Source: Mesorhizobium sp. Z1-4 (GTDB lineage: Bacteria; Pseudomonadota; Alphaproteobacteria; Rhizobiales; Rhizobiaceae). Taken from it: a stretch of DNA of 64,000 nucleotides. The stretch is from positions 248,373 to 312,372 of the forward strand of contig NZ_RCIO01000003.1 in NCBI RefSeq assembly GCF_004000235.1, given 5' to 3'. Below are positions 56,107-64,000 of this stretch, in pieces; the first letter of the stretch is position 1, and each line of letters begins with the position of its first letter. Both the position numbers and the translations under genes were made by a program. The notes below the pieces were generated by a model. That model was given only the letters and a program-made list of their open reading frames with translations. It was not told the DNA's origin and searched no databases.

Positions 56107-57654
56107 TTATCCGCCGGCGCCAGTCATCGTGCCGGCGAAGGTCTCGGCGATTGCCAGAACGGCCGCGTGAATCGGTCCCGAGGTCAGGGCCGGCATGACG
56201 GAAGCGTCAACAACATAAAGATTGTCGATAGATCGCACCCGCAAATCCGCATCGACGACAGCGCTTTCGTCCTTCCCCATCCGGCAGGTGCCACATGGAT
56301 GGTGGTGGGTGATCGATGCCTTGGCTATGAACTCATCGACCTCGGCCCGACTGCCAAGTGAACCCGGGTAAAGTTCGCGATCCCGCCATGCGGCGAGTTC
56401 GTCCGAGTGCCCGATCTCCCGCGCCGCCTCCAGGGCTTGGCGAAACAACTGCCTGTCCCCATCGGTTTGCAAATAGCCCGGATCGATGATCAGCCGGTCG
56501 CCGATCTCCGGCCCGGTGATGCGCACGCTGCCGCGGCTTGTGGGGTGCGTGACCCCGAACAGGAGCGAGTAGGCGGTGCCGGCCTCGGGTGCCTGAAAAC
56601 ACTCCGATACAATCGGGGCCACGCCGCAGCCAACTACGATATCGGGTTGTCCCACCGCGTTGAAATTGCCGGCCTTCATATAGGCCATCGATTCAGAGTG
56701 CTGGAGGCGCGAGGGCGGAAGATGCCTGCGTGTTGCGTATAGATTGCCGGCGCCGAGCAAGTGGTCTTGGAGGTTGCGGCCAATCTCCGGCATGTCGATG
56801 AGGCAATCGATGCCTGCCGCGGCCAAGACATCGCGCGGCCCGATCCCGGAGCGCATGAGCAATGCCGGGCTTTCCAGCGATCCCGCGCTCAAAACAACCC
56901 GGTCGGCGGAAATACGTGCCGGTCCGTCCTTGCCGATGACCTCTACATGCGAAACCAGATTGGTATTGAGGACGATCCGTTTGGCCCGTGCGCCGGTCAC
57001 AATCGTCAGATTGGCGCGTGCGCGAACCTGCGGCGTGAGCCAGGCATCGGCGGCCGTAACACGCTTTCCCTCTCGGATGTTCATCGCGTTTGGGGTAACG
57101 CCGATCATCAAGCCATCATTGTGGCCATCAAGGCGCGGCAGTCCGAGAGCTTCGCCTGCCGCGATGAACGCCCGGGTCAGAGGGCTCACTTCGGCTTCAG
57201 TGTTGTGAACGGGCAGGGGGCCGCCGATGCGGCCGGTGAATTCACGGTCTTCATTTGCCTGAAAAGCGGAGAGAAGACCGTTCCAACTCCATCTGGGGTC
57301 GCCCGTCGCCTCAGCCCAGGCCGTGAAATCCTGCGGGTGGCCGCGCATGTAACCCATTGCGTGCAGGCAACTCGAACCTCCGACAATACGACCGCGCGCC
57401 CAGCGATGTACCCTGCCAGCGGTTCCCGCCTGAGGTTCCGTTCGGTAGTCCCAGTCGTAGCTGCGTCCCTGAAGTGCCGGCCATGCAGACGGAACCCAGA
57501 TATCGGGGTCGATTGCTTCCTCGCCGGCCTCTATCAGCAGCACGCTTCGGGTCGGGTTCTCGCTGAGTCGGGCGGCCAACAGGACGCCAGCAGATCCTCC
57601 GCCGACGATAAGGATGTCTGCATTGATCTTGCTATCCGGTGCATTCCCAGTCAT
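56107..57654 (-). CDS. Pyridoxine 4-oxidase (GMC oxidoreductase)
   Basis: A 515-residue FAD-dependent GMC oxidase that converts pyridoxine to pyridoxal with oxygen, the entry step of vitamin B6 degradation pathway I. The dinucleotide motif is DILIVGGGSAGVLLAARL near residues 13-30, the GMC signature GGSSCLHAMGYMRGHP lies near 93-108, and the catalytic His is in THHHPCGTCRMG near 455-466. Sequence features such as ALQGRSYDWDYRTEPQAGTAG and the GNLYATRRHLPPSRLQHSESMAYM region closely follow my recollection of the M. loti enzyme. Neighbours are the regulator and the CMD-like gene on the same strand. Confidence 0.88.
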   Translation of the reverse strand: MTGNAPDSKINADILIVGGGSAGVLLAARLSENPTRSVLLIEAGEEAIDPDIWVPSAWPALQGRSYDWDYRTEPQAGTAGRVHRWARGRIVGGSSCLHAMGYMRGHPQDFTAWAEATGDPRWSWNGLLSAFQANEDREFTGRIGGPLPVHNTEAEVSPLTRAFIAAGEALGLPRLDGHNDGLMIGVTPNAMNIREGKRVTAADAWLTPQVRARANLTIVTGARAKRIVLNTNLVSHVEVIGKDGPARISADRVVLSAGSLESPALLMRSGIGPRDVLAAAGIDCLIDMPEIGRNLQDHLLGAGNLYATRRHLPPSRLQHSESMAYMKAGNFNAVGQPDIVVGCGVAPIVSECFQAPEAGTAYSLLFGVTHPTSRGSVRITGPEIGDRLIIDPGYLQTDGDRQLFRQALEAAREIGHSDELAAWRDRELYPGSLGSRAEVDEFIAKASITHHHPCGTCRMGKDESAVVDADLRVRSIDNLYVVDASVMPALTSGPIHAAVLAIAETFAGTMTGAGG

Positions 57655-57773
57655 CGGCGGACCTTATCGTGGCCGGTCGGCATCGGCGCCCGTTGCGATC
57701 GCTTTGCTGCAATCGGCACGCACAGAGCATGCTTCCTCGGAATCTATGGGTTCCATGGCTGCAGGCTAACCGC

Positions 57774-58469
57774 CTAGAGCCTGGCTTCCGTGTCCATGGA
57801 GTTTTTCGCCGCAGCCATTGCGTTGTGAACGTGATTTCGCGAGGCTTCCCGGGCTGCATTTTCGTCTCTTGCAGCGATGGACTCGCAGATCTCTTTCATC
57901 TCAGCCAGGCTGTTTTGTGCCCGGCCTTCCATCGACATCGATCGAGACCTGAATAGGCTGATCCGGGCAACCAGGCCGCGGTGGATTTCCTCAAGGATCG
58001 GGTTGCCGCAGTTGGCGAGTATGATGGAGTAGAAATCGGCTGCCGTCGTCACCCGCGCCAGCGCGTCATTGCTGGAAGCTGCGGTTTCGAATGCAGCAAG
58101 CGCGTTCTGGAGTGCACGCAGCTGATCGTCCGATATCCGCTGCGAGCAGAGCCCGACGGCTTCCACTTCCAGAAGCTCGCGTACCTCGTAAATGGCAGTC
58201 ACTTCCTCCCAGGTCAGCGCAGGGATGGAGGGGCCGCGGTTCGGTACGATGTCAATCAGCCTCTCGGCCGCCAGGCTGCGCAACGCCTCCCGCAGGGAGG
58301 GACGGCTGATGCCAAGCTGAACGCATAGCTGACTCTCGATCAGCCGACTGCCGGGTTCGAATACGCCGGAGAAGATGGCAAGCCTCAACTTGTCGACCGT
58401 CTCCTGCTGAACGGTACGCGGCAGCACTTTCAAATTCAGGTCAGGCGGCATTGATTTGACCTCGTGCAT
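57774..58469 (-). CDS. GntR family regulator (FCD domain)
   Basis: A 231-residue FadR-subfamily transcription factor. The winged helix is PRTVQQETVDKLRLAIFSGVFEPGSRL ... LGISRPSLREALRSLAAERLI near residues 17-70, and the C-terminal FCD helical domain with EVRELLEVEAVGL, a metal-site Asp/His pattern and NHVHNAM at the end. It is divergent from the ring-cleavage operon and upstream of pyridoxine oxidase, so it most likely controls the B6 cluster in response to a pathway intermediate. Confidence 0.88.
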   Translation of the reverse strand: MHEVKSMPPDLNLKVLPRTVQQETVDKLRLAIFSGVFEPGSRLIESQLCVQLGISRPSLREALRSLAAERLIDIVPNRGPSIPALTWEEVTAIYEVRELLEVEAVGLCSQRISDDQLRALQNALAAFETAASSNDALARVTTAADFYSIILANCGNPILEEIHRGLVARISLFRSRSMSMEGRAQNSLAEMKEICESIAARDENAAREASRNHVHNAMAAAKNSMDTEARL

Positions 58470-58513
58470 TGATGAGGCGCGGCCGAAAGGAGTGTCGTCA
58501 ATCCGCTTGCTGA

Positions 58514-58569
58514 ATTGACAGCATTTGGGTCCGTACTGTCAATACGTCAGATTGAAAGAATGTCTGACA
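58514..58569. promoter_or_regulatory. Operator-like repeats in the divergent B6 cluster promoter region
   Basis: ATTGACA at 58514-58520 and TGTCAAT at 58537-58543 form an inverted repeat with 16 bp between the arms. TGTCTGACA at 58561-58569 is a palindrome about one central base. All share a TGTC/GACA half site in the 151-bp gap between the GntR gene and the hydrolase gene. Binding by the GntR protein is inference. Confidence 0.5.
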
Positions 58570-58638
58570 ATCCTGTTGACGTGTGTCTGTTTTGTGTCAT
58601 TCTTCTGATCGCAACCACCGATGCAGGATTTGAGACAC

Positions 58639-59469
58639 ATGGCGGCAATCGCCTCTCCAGACGACATGATCAGGCGCCGTATCGATACGGGCCGTATCAG
58701 CTTGAACGTCCGCGAGATGGGCAGCGGTCCGCTAATGCTGTTCTTCCATGGCATCACTGCAAATTCGGCAACGCTTGCACCGCTGGCCGTTCGCTTCAGC
58801 GATCGGTTCACGACGGTCGCAGTCGATCAGCGCGGCCACGGTTTGAGCGACAAACCCGACAGCGGTTATGAAGCGGCCGATTTTGCCGAAGACATTGCAT
58901 CATTGATCAGGACCCTCGACCGGGGAGCCGCCGTTCTTGTGGGGCATTCCCTCGGGTCGCGGAACTCTGTCACGGCAGCGGCGCTATATCCCGAGCTGGT
59001 TCGTTCGGTCGTGGCGATCGATTTCACGCCGTATATCGAGAAAGAGGTTTTCGACGCACTGGAAGCCCGGGTGAACGCGGGAGATCAGCTGTTCGAAAAT
59101 ACGGAATCGGTGTGTGAGTATCTGGCGGCCCGCTATCCGAATATTCCGGCGCCGGCCATCAGGATCAGAGCCGAAAGTGGTTACCACAACGTCGAGGGCG
59201 GCCTGCGTCCGCTGGCCTCGCCATCGGCCATGGCTCAGACCGCCGCCGGGCTGCGTGCAGACCTTACCCAGGCCTACCGTGACCTGCGCAGGCCAGCGCT
59301 TCTCGTGCGGGGCGGGGAAAGTAAGCTCGTTTCGGCAGATGCGCTGGCGAAAACAAGCCGCTTGCGCCCGGATCTTCCGGTCGTCGTCGTTCCGGGGGCC
59401 GACCACTACGTCAATGAAGTCTCTCCGGACATCACTTTCCAGGCAATCACCAACTTCATTGATGCCTGA
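58639..59469 (+). CDS. (E)-2-(acetamidomethylene)succinate hydrolase
   Basis: A 276-residue alpha/beta hydrolase that breaks acetamidomethylene-succinate into succinic semialdehyde, acetate, ammonia and CO2, the last step of B6 degradation. The nucleophile elbow is GHSLGSRNSVTAA, the oxyanion part LFFHGITANS, an acid in RGGESKLVSADAL and the catalytic His in PGADHYVNEVSP. The string DKPDSGYEAADFAEDI and the SVVAIDFTPYIEKE region match the M. loti enzyme as recalled. ATG 58639 has AGGA upstream; ATG 58621 and 58666 are alternatives. It sits directly before the oxygenase, as in M. loti. Confidence 0.88.
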   Translation: MAAIASPDDMIRRRIDTGRISLNVREMGSGPLMLFFHGITANSATLAPLAVRFSDRFTTVAVDQRGHGLSDKPDSGYEAADFAEDIASLIRTLDRGAAVLVGHSLGSRNSVTAAALYPELVRSVVAIDFTPYIEKEVFDALEARVNAGDQLFENTESVCEYLAARYPNIPAPAIRIRAESGYHNVEGGLRPLASPSAMAQTAAGLRADLTQAYRDLRRPALLVRGGESKLVSADALAKTSRLRPDLPVVVVPGADHYVNEVSPDITFQAITNFIDA

Positions 59470-59511
59470 AGCCGCACCGCGACATTTTTAATACGCAACA
59501 GGAATTGGACT

Positions 59512-60651
59512 ATGGCGAACATTAACAAGGCATCTGGAAAAGCTCTTCGGGCGCAGGTCGCCGGTGCGGGCTTTGCAGGCCTGACGGCGGCAATCGCGCT
59601 CCGCCAAAACGGTTGGGATGTCACGTTGCACGAGAGGGATTCCGAGCTGCGCGCTTTCGGCGCGGGTATCTATCTATGGCACAATGGCCTGCGGGTGCTT
59701 GAGGCGATAGACGCGCTCGACGACGTTCTCCAGGGTTCGCATACGCCTCCCACCTACGAGACCTGGATGCAGAACAAGTCGGTCTCGAAAGAGACCTTCA
59801 ATGGCTTGCCCTGGCGCATCATGACGCGCAGCCATTTGCACAATGCCTTGGTCAAGAGAGCCCGCGAGGTCGGTGTTGAAGTCCGGGTTAATTCCGAGGC
59901 CGTTTCCGCCGATGCGGAGGGCCGGTTAACGCTCCAGACCGGTGAAGTGTTGGAGGCCGACCTGATCGTCGGCGCCGATGGCGTCGGCTCCAAGGTCCGG
60001 GATTCTCTCGGGTTCAAGCAAGACCGCTGGGTCTCAACCGACGGGATCATCCGTCTCATCGTGCCGCGCAAGAAGGAAGAGCTCGGCGCGGGCGAATGGG
60101 ACAACACCATCGACATGTGGAACTTCGAGCCGCGCGTTCAGCGCATTCTCTATTCGCCGTGCAACAAGGATGAGCTCTATCTCGGACTTATGGCGCCGGC
60201 GGCGGATCCTCGCGGATCCCGTGTTCCGCTGGATCTCGAGGTCTGGGTTGAAATGTTCCCGTTCCTGGAGCCGTGCCTCGCAGAGGCCGCCAAGTTGCAG
60301 TCGGCCCGCTATGACAACTATGCGACCACCAAGCTGGACAGCTGGGTGAAGGGCAAGGTTGCGCTGGTAGGTGATGCGGCTCACGCGATGTGTCCAGCCC
60401 TCGCGCAAGGCGCGGGCTGCGCAATGGTCAACGCATTCAGCCTGTCTCAGGACCTTGCGGAGAATTCGTCGGTCGAAGACGCACTGGCCTCCTGGGAGAA
60501 ACGTATTCGGCCGATCACCGACCGCTGTCAGGCGCTCTCCGGCGAGTACGCTGCCAACCGGTCGCTCTCCAAGGGCAACATGTTCACGCCCGCGGCCCTC
60601 GAGGCCGCGCGCTACGACCCCATTCGCCGTGTCTATTCATGGCCGCAGTAG
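59512..60651 (+). CDS. 2-methyl-3-hydroxypyridine-5-carboxylic acid oxygenase (MHPCO)
   Basis: A 379-residue FAD-dependent monooxygenase that oxygenates and opens the pyridine ring of the B6 catabolite to acetamidomethylene-succinate. FAD motifs are VAGAGFAGLTAAIALRQNGW near residues 15-34, a DG-type motif VGADGVGSKVRD near 156-167, and GKVALVGDAAHAMCPALAQGAG near 280-301. The overall sequence (GAGIYLWHNGLRVLEAIDALDD, YETWMQNKSVSKETFNGLPW) is very close to the crystallised M. loti enzyme as recalled. Strong ribosome-binding site AGGA. Second gene of the ring-cleavage operon. Confidence 0.92.
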   Translation: MANINKASGKALRAQVAGAGFAGLTAAIALRQNGWDVTLHERDSELRAFGAGIYLWHNGLRVLEAIDALDDVLQGSHTPPTYETWMQNKSVSKETFNGLPWRIMTRSHLHNALVKRAREVGVEVRVNSEAVSADAEGRLTLQTGEVLEADLIVGADGVGSKVRDSLGFKQDRWVSTDGIIRLIVPRKKEELGAGEWDNTIDMWNFEPRVQRILYSPCNKDELYLGLMAPAADPRGSRVPLDLEVWVEMFPFLEPCLAEAAKLQSARYDNYATTKLDSWVKGKVALVGDAAHAMCPALAQGAGCAMVNAFSLSQDLAENSSVEDALASWEKRIRPITDRCQALSGEYAANRSLSKGNMFTPAALEAARYDPIRRVYSWPQ

Positions 60652-60718
60652 CAGCCGGGAAGCCAGCCACAAAATTAGATTGCGCGCGCCAGGGCTGCGC
60701 GTCCCCAAGGAGAGAAAA

Positions 60719-61309
60719 ATGAATCATTCGGCCGAAGTGGAAAAGCACTATGAGGTGCGCGGCTGGTACTCATCTGTTCAGGAAATCCGGCACGACGGCG
60801 GCGAACCAGGCGAGACGCTCATCAAGGTCGCCGTAGGCGTCGTCATCCGCAATCCTTTCGTTGGTTCCTACAAAGCGGACCTTTCTGCATTGATCGCCCC
60901 GAGTGCGGCGATCGGGCATGCGCTTGGGGAGCGCGCGGTAGCGCTACTCGGTGGGCGTCCTGCCGAAAGTTACGGAAAGGGCGGCATCGTTGGCGTGGCC
61001 GGCGAGCAGGAACACGTCATTGCCTGCATAACGACAGAGTTCGGCAATCCACTGCGGGAGCAGGTTGGTGGCGGCAAGGCCTGGATTTCGTCGGCATCGA
61101 AAGTGGCGGCAGCCGGCACCTCGATCGACATTCCGCTTGCTCACAAGGACGAGCTCTACATCCGTTCGCACTATGACGCGATTACGTTTGCTGTGCCGGA
61201 TGGTCCGCGGCCGGACGAGATTCTTGTCTGCGTCGCAGTGGCTAGCGGTCCGCGCGTTCATCAGCGCGTCGGAGGCAAGACTGTCGCGGATCTCGCTGCC
61301 GCTCAATAA
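60719..61309 (+). CDS. DUF1185 family protein ('amino acid synthesis' family)
   Basis: A 196-residue protein starting MNHSAEVEKHYEVRGWYSSV behind AGGAGAG. It contains KVAVGVVIRNPFVGSY, GIVGVAGEQEHVIACI and the late PRPDEILVCVAVASGPRVHQRVGG, features I associate with the DUF1185 family. No catalytic motif is evident and the family function is not established. It lies between the ring-opening oxygenase and the PEBP gene, in the B6 operon, with no assigned step in the pathway. Confidence 0.8.
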   Translation: MNHSAEVEKHYEVRGWYSSVQEIRHDGGEPGETLIKVAVGVVIRNPFVGSYKADLSALIAPSAAIGHALGERAVALLGGRPAESYGKGGIVGVAGEQEHVIACITTEFGNPLREQVGGGKAWISSASKVAAAGTSIDIPLAHKDELYIRSHYDAITFAVPDGPRPDEILVCVAVASGPRVHQRVGGKTVADLAAAQ

Positions 61310-61344
61310 CCCGATTGAGAACGACTAGAGGACATATTCAATCA

Positions 61345-61803
61345 ATGCCCCTGAACATCAAAGACCTCAAAATCACGTCCGCGGATTTCGAACCGCTTGA
61401 GATGCTGCGCGACGAACATGCTGGCGACAAGGGCAATGTACTGCCCAGACTGACGGTCAGCGGCGTTCCCGCGGGAACGAAGGAACTGGCCGTGATCTGC
61501 CACGACCCGGACGCGCCGTTGCCGCAGGGTTTCACGCACTGGACCGTCTACGCAATCGACCCCTCGGCGACCGATCTTTCGGATGCGCAGGAGAAGTATC
61601 GAGTCGGCCCGAACGGGGTTGGCGACATGCAGTATTACGGGCCACAGCCGCCGGCTGGCCACGGCAAGCATCACTACTACTTCTGGGTTTATGCGCTCGA
61701 CACGGCGGTTGAAGGAACGCCCACGCGTGAAGAGTTCCTCGCCAAATATGCCGGCAACATCATTGAGCAGAACAGAATCGTCGGGCTCTACGAAAACAAG
61801 TGA
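61345..61803 (+). CDS. YbhB/YbcL (PEBP-like) protein
   Basis: A 152-residue phosphatidylethanolamine-binding-protein fold of the bacterial YbhB/YbcL branch. The ligand-pocket motifs are CHDPDAPLPQGFTHWTVYAID near residues 62-82 and GHGKHHYYFWVYALD near 114-128. ATG 61345 (MPLNIKDLKITS) is chosen over an upstream start. No signal peptide. Its role in vitamin B6 degradation is unknown; a strong stem-loop follows, then the decarboxylase gene. Confidence 0.88.
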   Translation: MPLNIKDLKITSADFEPLEMLRDEHAGDKGNVLPRLTVSGVPAGTKELAVICHDPDAPLPQGFTHWTVYAIDPSATDLSDAQEKYRVGPNGVGDMQYYGPQPPAGHGKHHYYFWVYALDTAVEGTPTREEFLAKYAGNIIEQNRIVGLYENK

Positions 61804-61806
61804 AGT

Positions 61807-61853
61807 GAAGGGTCTCGGCGCCGCTCAGCACCAGGCGTCGCCGAGACCGCTTC
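61807..61853 (+). other. Stem-loop between the PEBP gene and the decarboxylase gene
   Basis: A 10-bp perfect stem GGTCTCGGCG (61811-61820) / CGCCGAGACC (61839-61848), extended outward by GAAG/CTTC with a bulge. No T run follows. It lies within the B6 operon. Confidence 0.6.
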
Positions 61854-61871
61854 AATGAGGAGACTTCGGAA

Positions 61872-62597
61872 ATGACAACCAACACTCCTGCTCAGCAGAC
61901 TGTTTTTGAAGAGCTGGTCACGGCCACGAAAATTCTTCTGCACGAGGGAATTCTCGATACGTTCGGCCATATCAGCGCACGCGACCCCGAGGATCCTCAG
62001 AGCTTCTTCCTTGCGCAGAAACTCGCCCCCAGCCACATCACCACGAGCGATATGCAGCGCTTCAATATGGATGGCGAGACGGAAGACGACCGGCCGTCAT
62101 ATCTGGAGCGCTACATTCACAGCGAGATCTATAAGGCCCGCCCCGACGTCAACTGCGTACTCCACAGCCACTCTCCGGCGGTATTGCCCTATTGCTTCAC
62201 CGATCAGCCCCTGCGGCCAGTCACCCATATGGGGGCGTTTCTCGGCGAGACGGTGCCTGTTTACGAGATCCGCGACAAGCAGGGTGACGCGACGGATCTC
62301 TTCGGAGGCAGCCCGGCTGTCTGTGCCGATATCGCCGAAAGCCTTGGTGATCAGCCGGTCGTTCTCATGGCCCGTCACGGTGTCGTCAATGTCGGCGGTT
62401 CGGTCCGCGAGGTCGTGTTCCGCGCATTTTATACCGAGCAGAACGCTGCAGCGCAGACGGCCGGCCTTCAGGTGGGGAACATCGAGTACCTCTCACCGGG
62501 AGAGGTCAAGACCGCCGGAAAGCTGGTTGGCGCTCAGATCGATCGCGGGTGGGATCACTGGACCATGACGCTGCGGCAGGCCGGGTTGCTCAAGTAG
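61872..62597 (+). CDS. 3-hydroxy-2-methylpyridine-4,5-dicarboxylate 4-decarboxylase
   Basis: A 241-residue class II aldolase/adducin-fold protein. Metal-binding histidines are in [11 protein letters not shown] near residues 96-106 and the third near [11 protein letters not shown] around 167. It starts [20 protein letters not shown] and has the family segment [26 protein letters not shown]. By context between MHPCO and 4-pyridoxate dehydrogenase, and by my recollection of the M. loti gene order, it removes the 4-carboxyl group to give the MHPCO substrate. Other class II aldolases would look similar, so the substrate is inferred from context. Confidence 0.85.
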   Translation: MTTNTPAQQTVFEELVTATKILLHEGILDTFGHISARDPEDPQSFFLAQKLAPSHITTSDMQRFNMDGETEDDRPSYLERYIHSEIYKARPDVNCVLHSHSPAVLPYCFTDQPLRPVTHMGAFLGETVPVYEIRDKQGDATDLFGGSPAVCADIAESLGDQPVVLMARHGVVNVGGSVREVVFRAFYTEQNAAAQTAGLQVGNIEYLSPGEVKTAGKLVGAQIDRGWDHWTMTLRQAGLLK

Positions 62598-62686
62598 CGC
62601 GAGGAAAACGAACGTTCCGACCTCGGTCGGGTCTCCAACCTTCTCCATCCGGATGGATCGGGCAGGGGATGTGAAGGCAGGGATGC

Positions 62687-64000
62687 ATGTCGCACGCAGA
62701 TCAATATGACTATGTCATCGTCGGAGCCGGCTCGGCCGGCTGCGTGCTCGCTGATCGGCTGAGTGCGGACCCGACCTGTTCCGTGCTGCTGCTTGAAGCT
62801 GGCGGTTGGGACAGGGATCCGATGATCCATATCCCGCTCGGGTGGGGCAAGATCCTTACCGAGCGTCGCCACGACTGGATGTATTTCTGCGAACCGGAAG
62901 CAAATGTCGGCGGCCGCAGCGTCGAATGCGCTCGCGGCAAGGTCATCGGAGGTTCGTCGTCGACCAACGCCATGGCCTATGTGCGCGGCAATCGCGGCGA
63001 TTACGACCGTTGGGCCGCCAACGGGCTGCCGGGGTGGTCTTATGACGAGGTACTTCCCTATTTCAAAAAGCAGGAAACCTGGGAAGGCGGCGCGGACGAT
63101 TACAGAGGCGGATTCGGCCCGCTGAACACTCAGCATTGCCGCTACAAGGATCCGCTGATCGATGCCTTTGCCCAGGCCAGCGTGCAGGCAGGCTACCCCC
63201 AGACTGGGGACTATAACGGTGCGCAGCAGGAAGGCTTCGGCCGGCTGCAAATGACGATCTCAAAGGGCAGGCGGTCGTCGGCAGCCTCAGCCTATCTGCG
63301 TCCCGCGCTGAAGCGAGGCAACCTTACCGTCCTGACGAACGCCCTGGCCACAAAGATTGAGTTTCAGGGCAAGCGTGCAACCGGTGTCACGATCCACCAC
63401 AACGGTCGCGAAAGGACTTTCAGGGCGAGCCGAGAGGTGCTGCTGTCAGGCGGCGTCATCAATACGCCACAGCTGCTCATGCTTTCCGGTGTGGGTGCTC
63501 CTGACGAACTGGCCGCACATGGCATAGAAACGCATGTCAGCCTGCCTTCGGTCGGCAAGAACCTGCAGGATCATGTTTCGGTCATCCTGATGTACAGGCG
63601 CCGCGAGCCTGGTCCTTTCCTGAGGAACATGCGGGCCGACCGGATCGGTATTGACTTCCTCAAGACCTATCTGACCGGCAAGGGCTTTTCCGCAGATGTC
63701 CCGGGCGGGGTGGTTGCCTTCCTCAAGAGCGGTCCGGATCGGCCGTTGCCGGATGTGCAACTCCTGTTTACAGCAGCACCGCTCGCCGCATGGCCCTACT
63801 TCAAGCCTTTCAAGGCACCGTTTCAGGACGGTTTCGCCACCCGCATCGTGGCTACACAGCCGGAAAGCCGCGGATCCGTAAAGCTTGCCTCCGCGGACCC
63901 GCTGGCCGCGCCGCTGATCCACCAGAATTTTCTGGCGTCTCCAAAGGACTGGGAGTCGCTTCGCGCTGGTTTTCGGGTGGCGCGGGACCTTGCAGCGCAG
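62687..64000 (+). CDS. 4-pyridoxate dehydrogenase (GMC oxidoreductase), cut by the window edge
   Basis: The first 438 codons of a GMC flavoprotein; no stop before the right edge. FAD motif [18 protein letters not shown] near residues 8-25, GMC signature [21 protein letters not shown] near 84-104, and [20 protein letters not shown] near 249-268 are complete; the catalytic His-rich C-terminus lies beyond the edge. The early [21 protein letters not shown] segment matches the membrane-associated M. loti 4-pyridoxate dehydrogenase as recalled. It would oxidise 4-pyridoxate to the 5-formyl compound, which fits its neighbours. ATG 62687 (MSHADQYDY) follows GGCAGGG. Confidence 0.85.
   Translation, partial: MSHADQYDYVIVGAGSAGCVLADRLSADPTCSVLLLEAGGWDRDPMIHIPLGWGKILTERRHDWMYFCEPEANVGGRSVECARGKVIGGSSSTNAMAYVRGNRGDYDRWAANGLPGWSYDEVLPYFKKQETWEGGADDYRGGFGPLNTQHCRYKDPLIDAFAQASVQAGYPQTGDYNGAQQEGFGRLQMTISKGRRSSAASAYLRPALKRGNLTVLTNALATKIEFQGKRATGVTIHHNGRERTFRASREVLLSGGVINTPQLLMLSGVGAPDELAAHGIETHVSLPSVGKNLQDHVSVILMYRRREPGPFLRNMRADRIGIDFLKTYLTGKGFSADVPGGVVAFLKSGPDRPLPDVQLLFTAAPLAAWPYFKPFKAPFQDGFATRIVATQPESRGSVKLASADPLAAPLIHQNFLASPKDWESLRAGFRVARDLAAQ

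Noticed and set aside
62617-62630. CCGAC-CTCG-GTCGG stem before the 4-pyridoxate dehydrogenase gene
   Set aside because: Five base pairs only, expected by chance in GC-rich DNA.
1-64000. CRISPR arrays, IS elements, prophage, tRNA or rRNA genes
   Set aside because: No regular repeat-spacer pattern, transposase or integrase motif, or tRNA/rRNA-like sequence was found on either strand by reading; a tRNA covariance search was not possible.

Overview
The window is chromosomal DNA from an alphaproteobacterium of the order Hyphomicrobiales (Rhizobiales), most likely a Mesorhizobium/Phyllobacteriaceae relative. This rests on the high-GC coding style, the gene order of the envelope/translation block, the presence of MipZ, EipB, a phasin and DUF1489, a GTTC-N7-GTTC type LexA box, and a vitamin B6 catabolic cluster whose proteins closely resemble the characterised Mesorhizobium loti enzymes. 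Family assignments come from reading the sequence and from recalled family knowledge; no database search was run.

Layout. Positions 1-7.2 kb, minus strand: topA-rnr-DUF983-Nudix, with 3-4 bp spacings or overlaps, then rpmG with a clear terminator. At 7.2-11.2 kb, minus strand: pyrB-pyrC-plsY-dprA; the 'PyrC' has lost every metal ligand and is probably a structural partner of PyrB. At 11.3-16.2 kb: an AidB-like acyl-CoA dehydrogenase, an AEC transporter, two small membrane proteins, ruvX and a UPF0173 hydrolase. At 16.3-20.6 kb: gatC, a GNAT gene wedged between gatC and gatA, gatA, a tandem pair of paralogous membrane proteins and a YdcF-type protein. At 20.6-28.4 kb: sdaA, a TetR regulator, DUF1489, mipZ, a VWA/DnaJ-domain pair, a D-Ala-D-Ala carboxypeptidase with a SPOR domain, and a phasin behind a promoter carrying twin operators. 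At 28.6-36.3 kb: clpS-clpA, a HEAT-like protein, azlC-azlD, a HIT protein, a FemAB/GNAT-like protein, and ridA with a glycerophosphodiester phosphodiesterase.

At 36.3-55.4 kb: eipB overlapping a class D beta-lactamase gene, then the conserved block rpsB-tsf-pyrH-frr-uppS-cdsA-rseP-bamA-lpxD-fabZ-lpxA. This block stops at lpxA: lpxI and lpxB, which normally follow in relatives, are not here. gltA, gltX, comEC and lexA follow.

At 55.6 kb to the right edge: a divergent vitamin B6 (pyridoxine) degradation cluster. The minus arm is a GntR regulator, pyridoxine 4-oxidase and a carboxymuconolactone-decarboxylase-like protein. The plus arm is acetamidomethylene-succinate hydrolase, the ring-opening MHPC oxygenase, a DUF1185 protein, a PEBP-like protein, the pyridine-4,5-dicarboxylate decarboxylase and a truncated 4-pyridoxate dehydrogenase. 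The enzymes present cover entry of pyridoxine and the lower ring-cleavage part of pathway I; pyridoxal dehydrogenase, pyridoxolactonase, pyridoxamine-pyruvate transaminase and the 5-formyl dehydrogenase are not in view. Three genes embedded in the cluster (CMD-like, DUF1185, PEBP) have no role in the known pathway. No rRNA, tRNA, insertion sequence, prophage or CRISPR array was seen.
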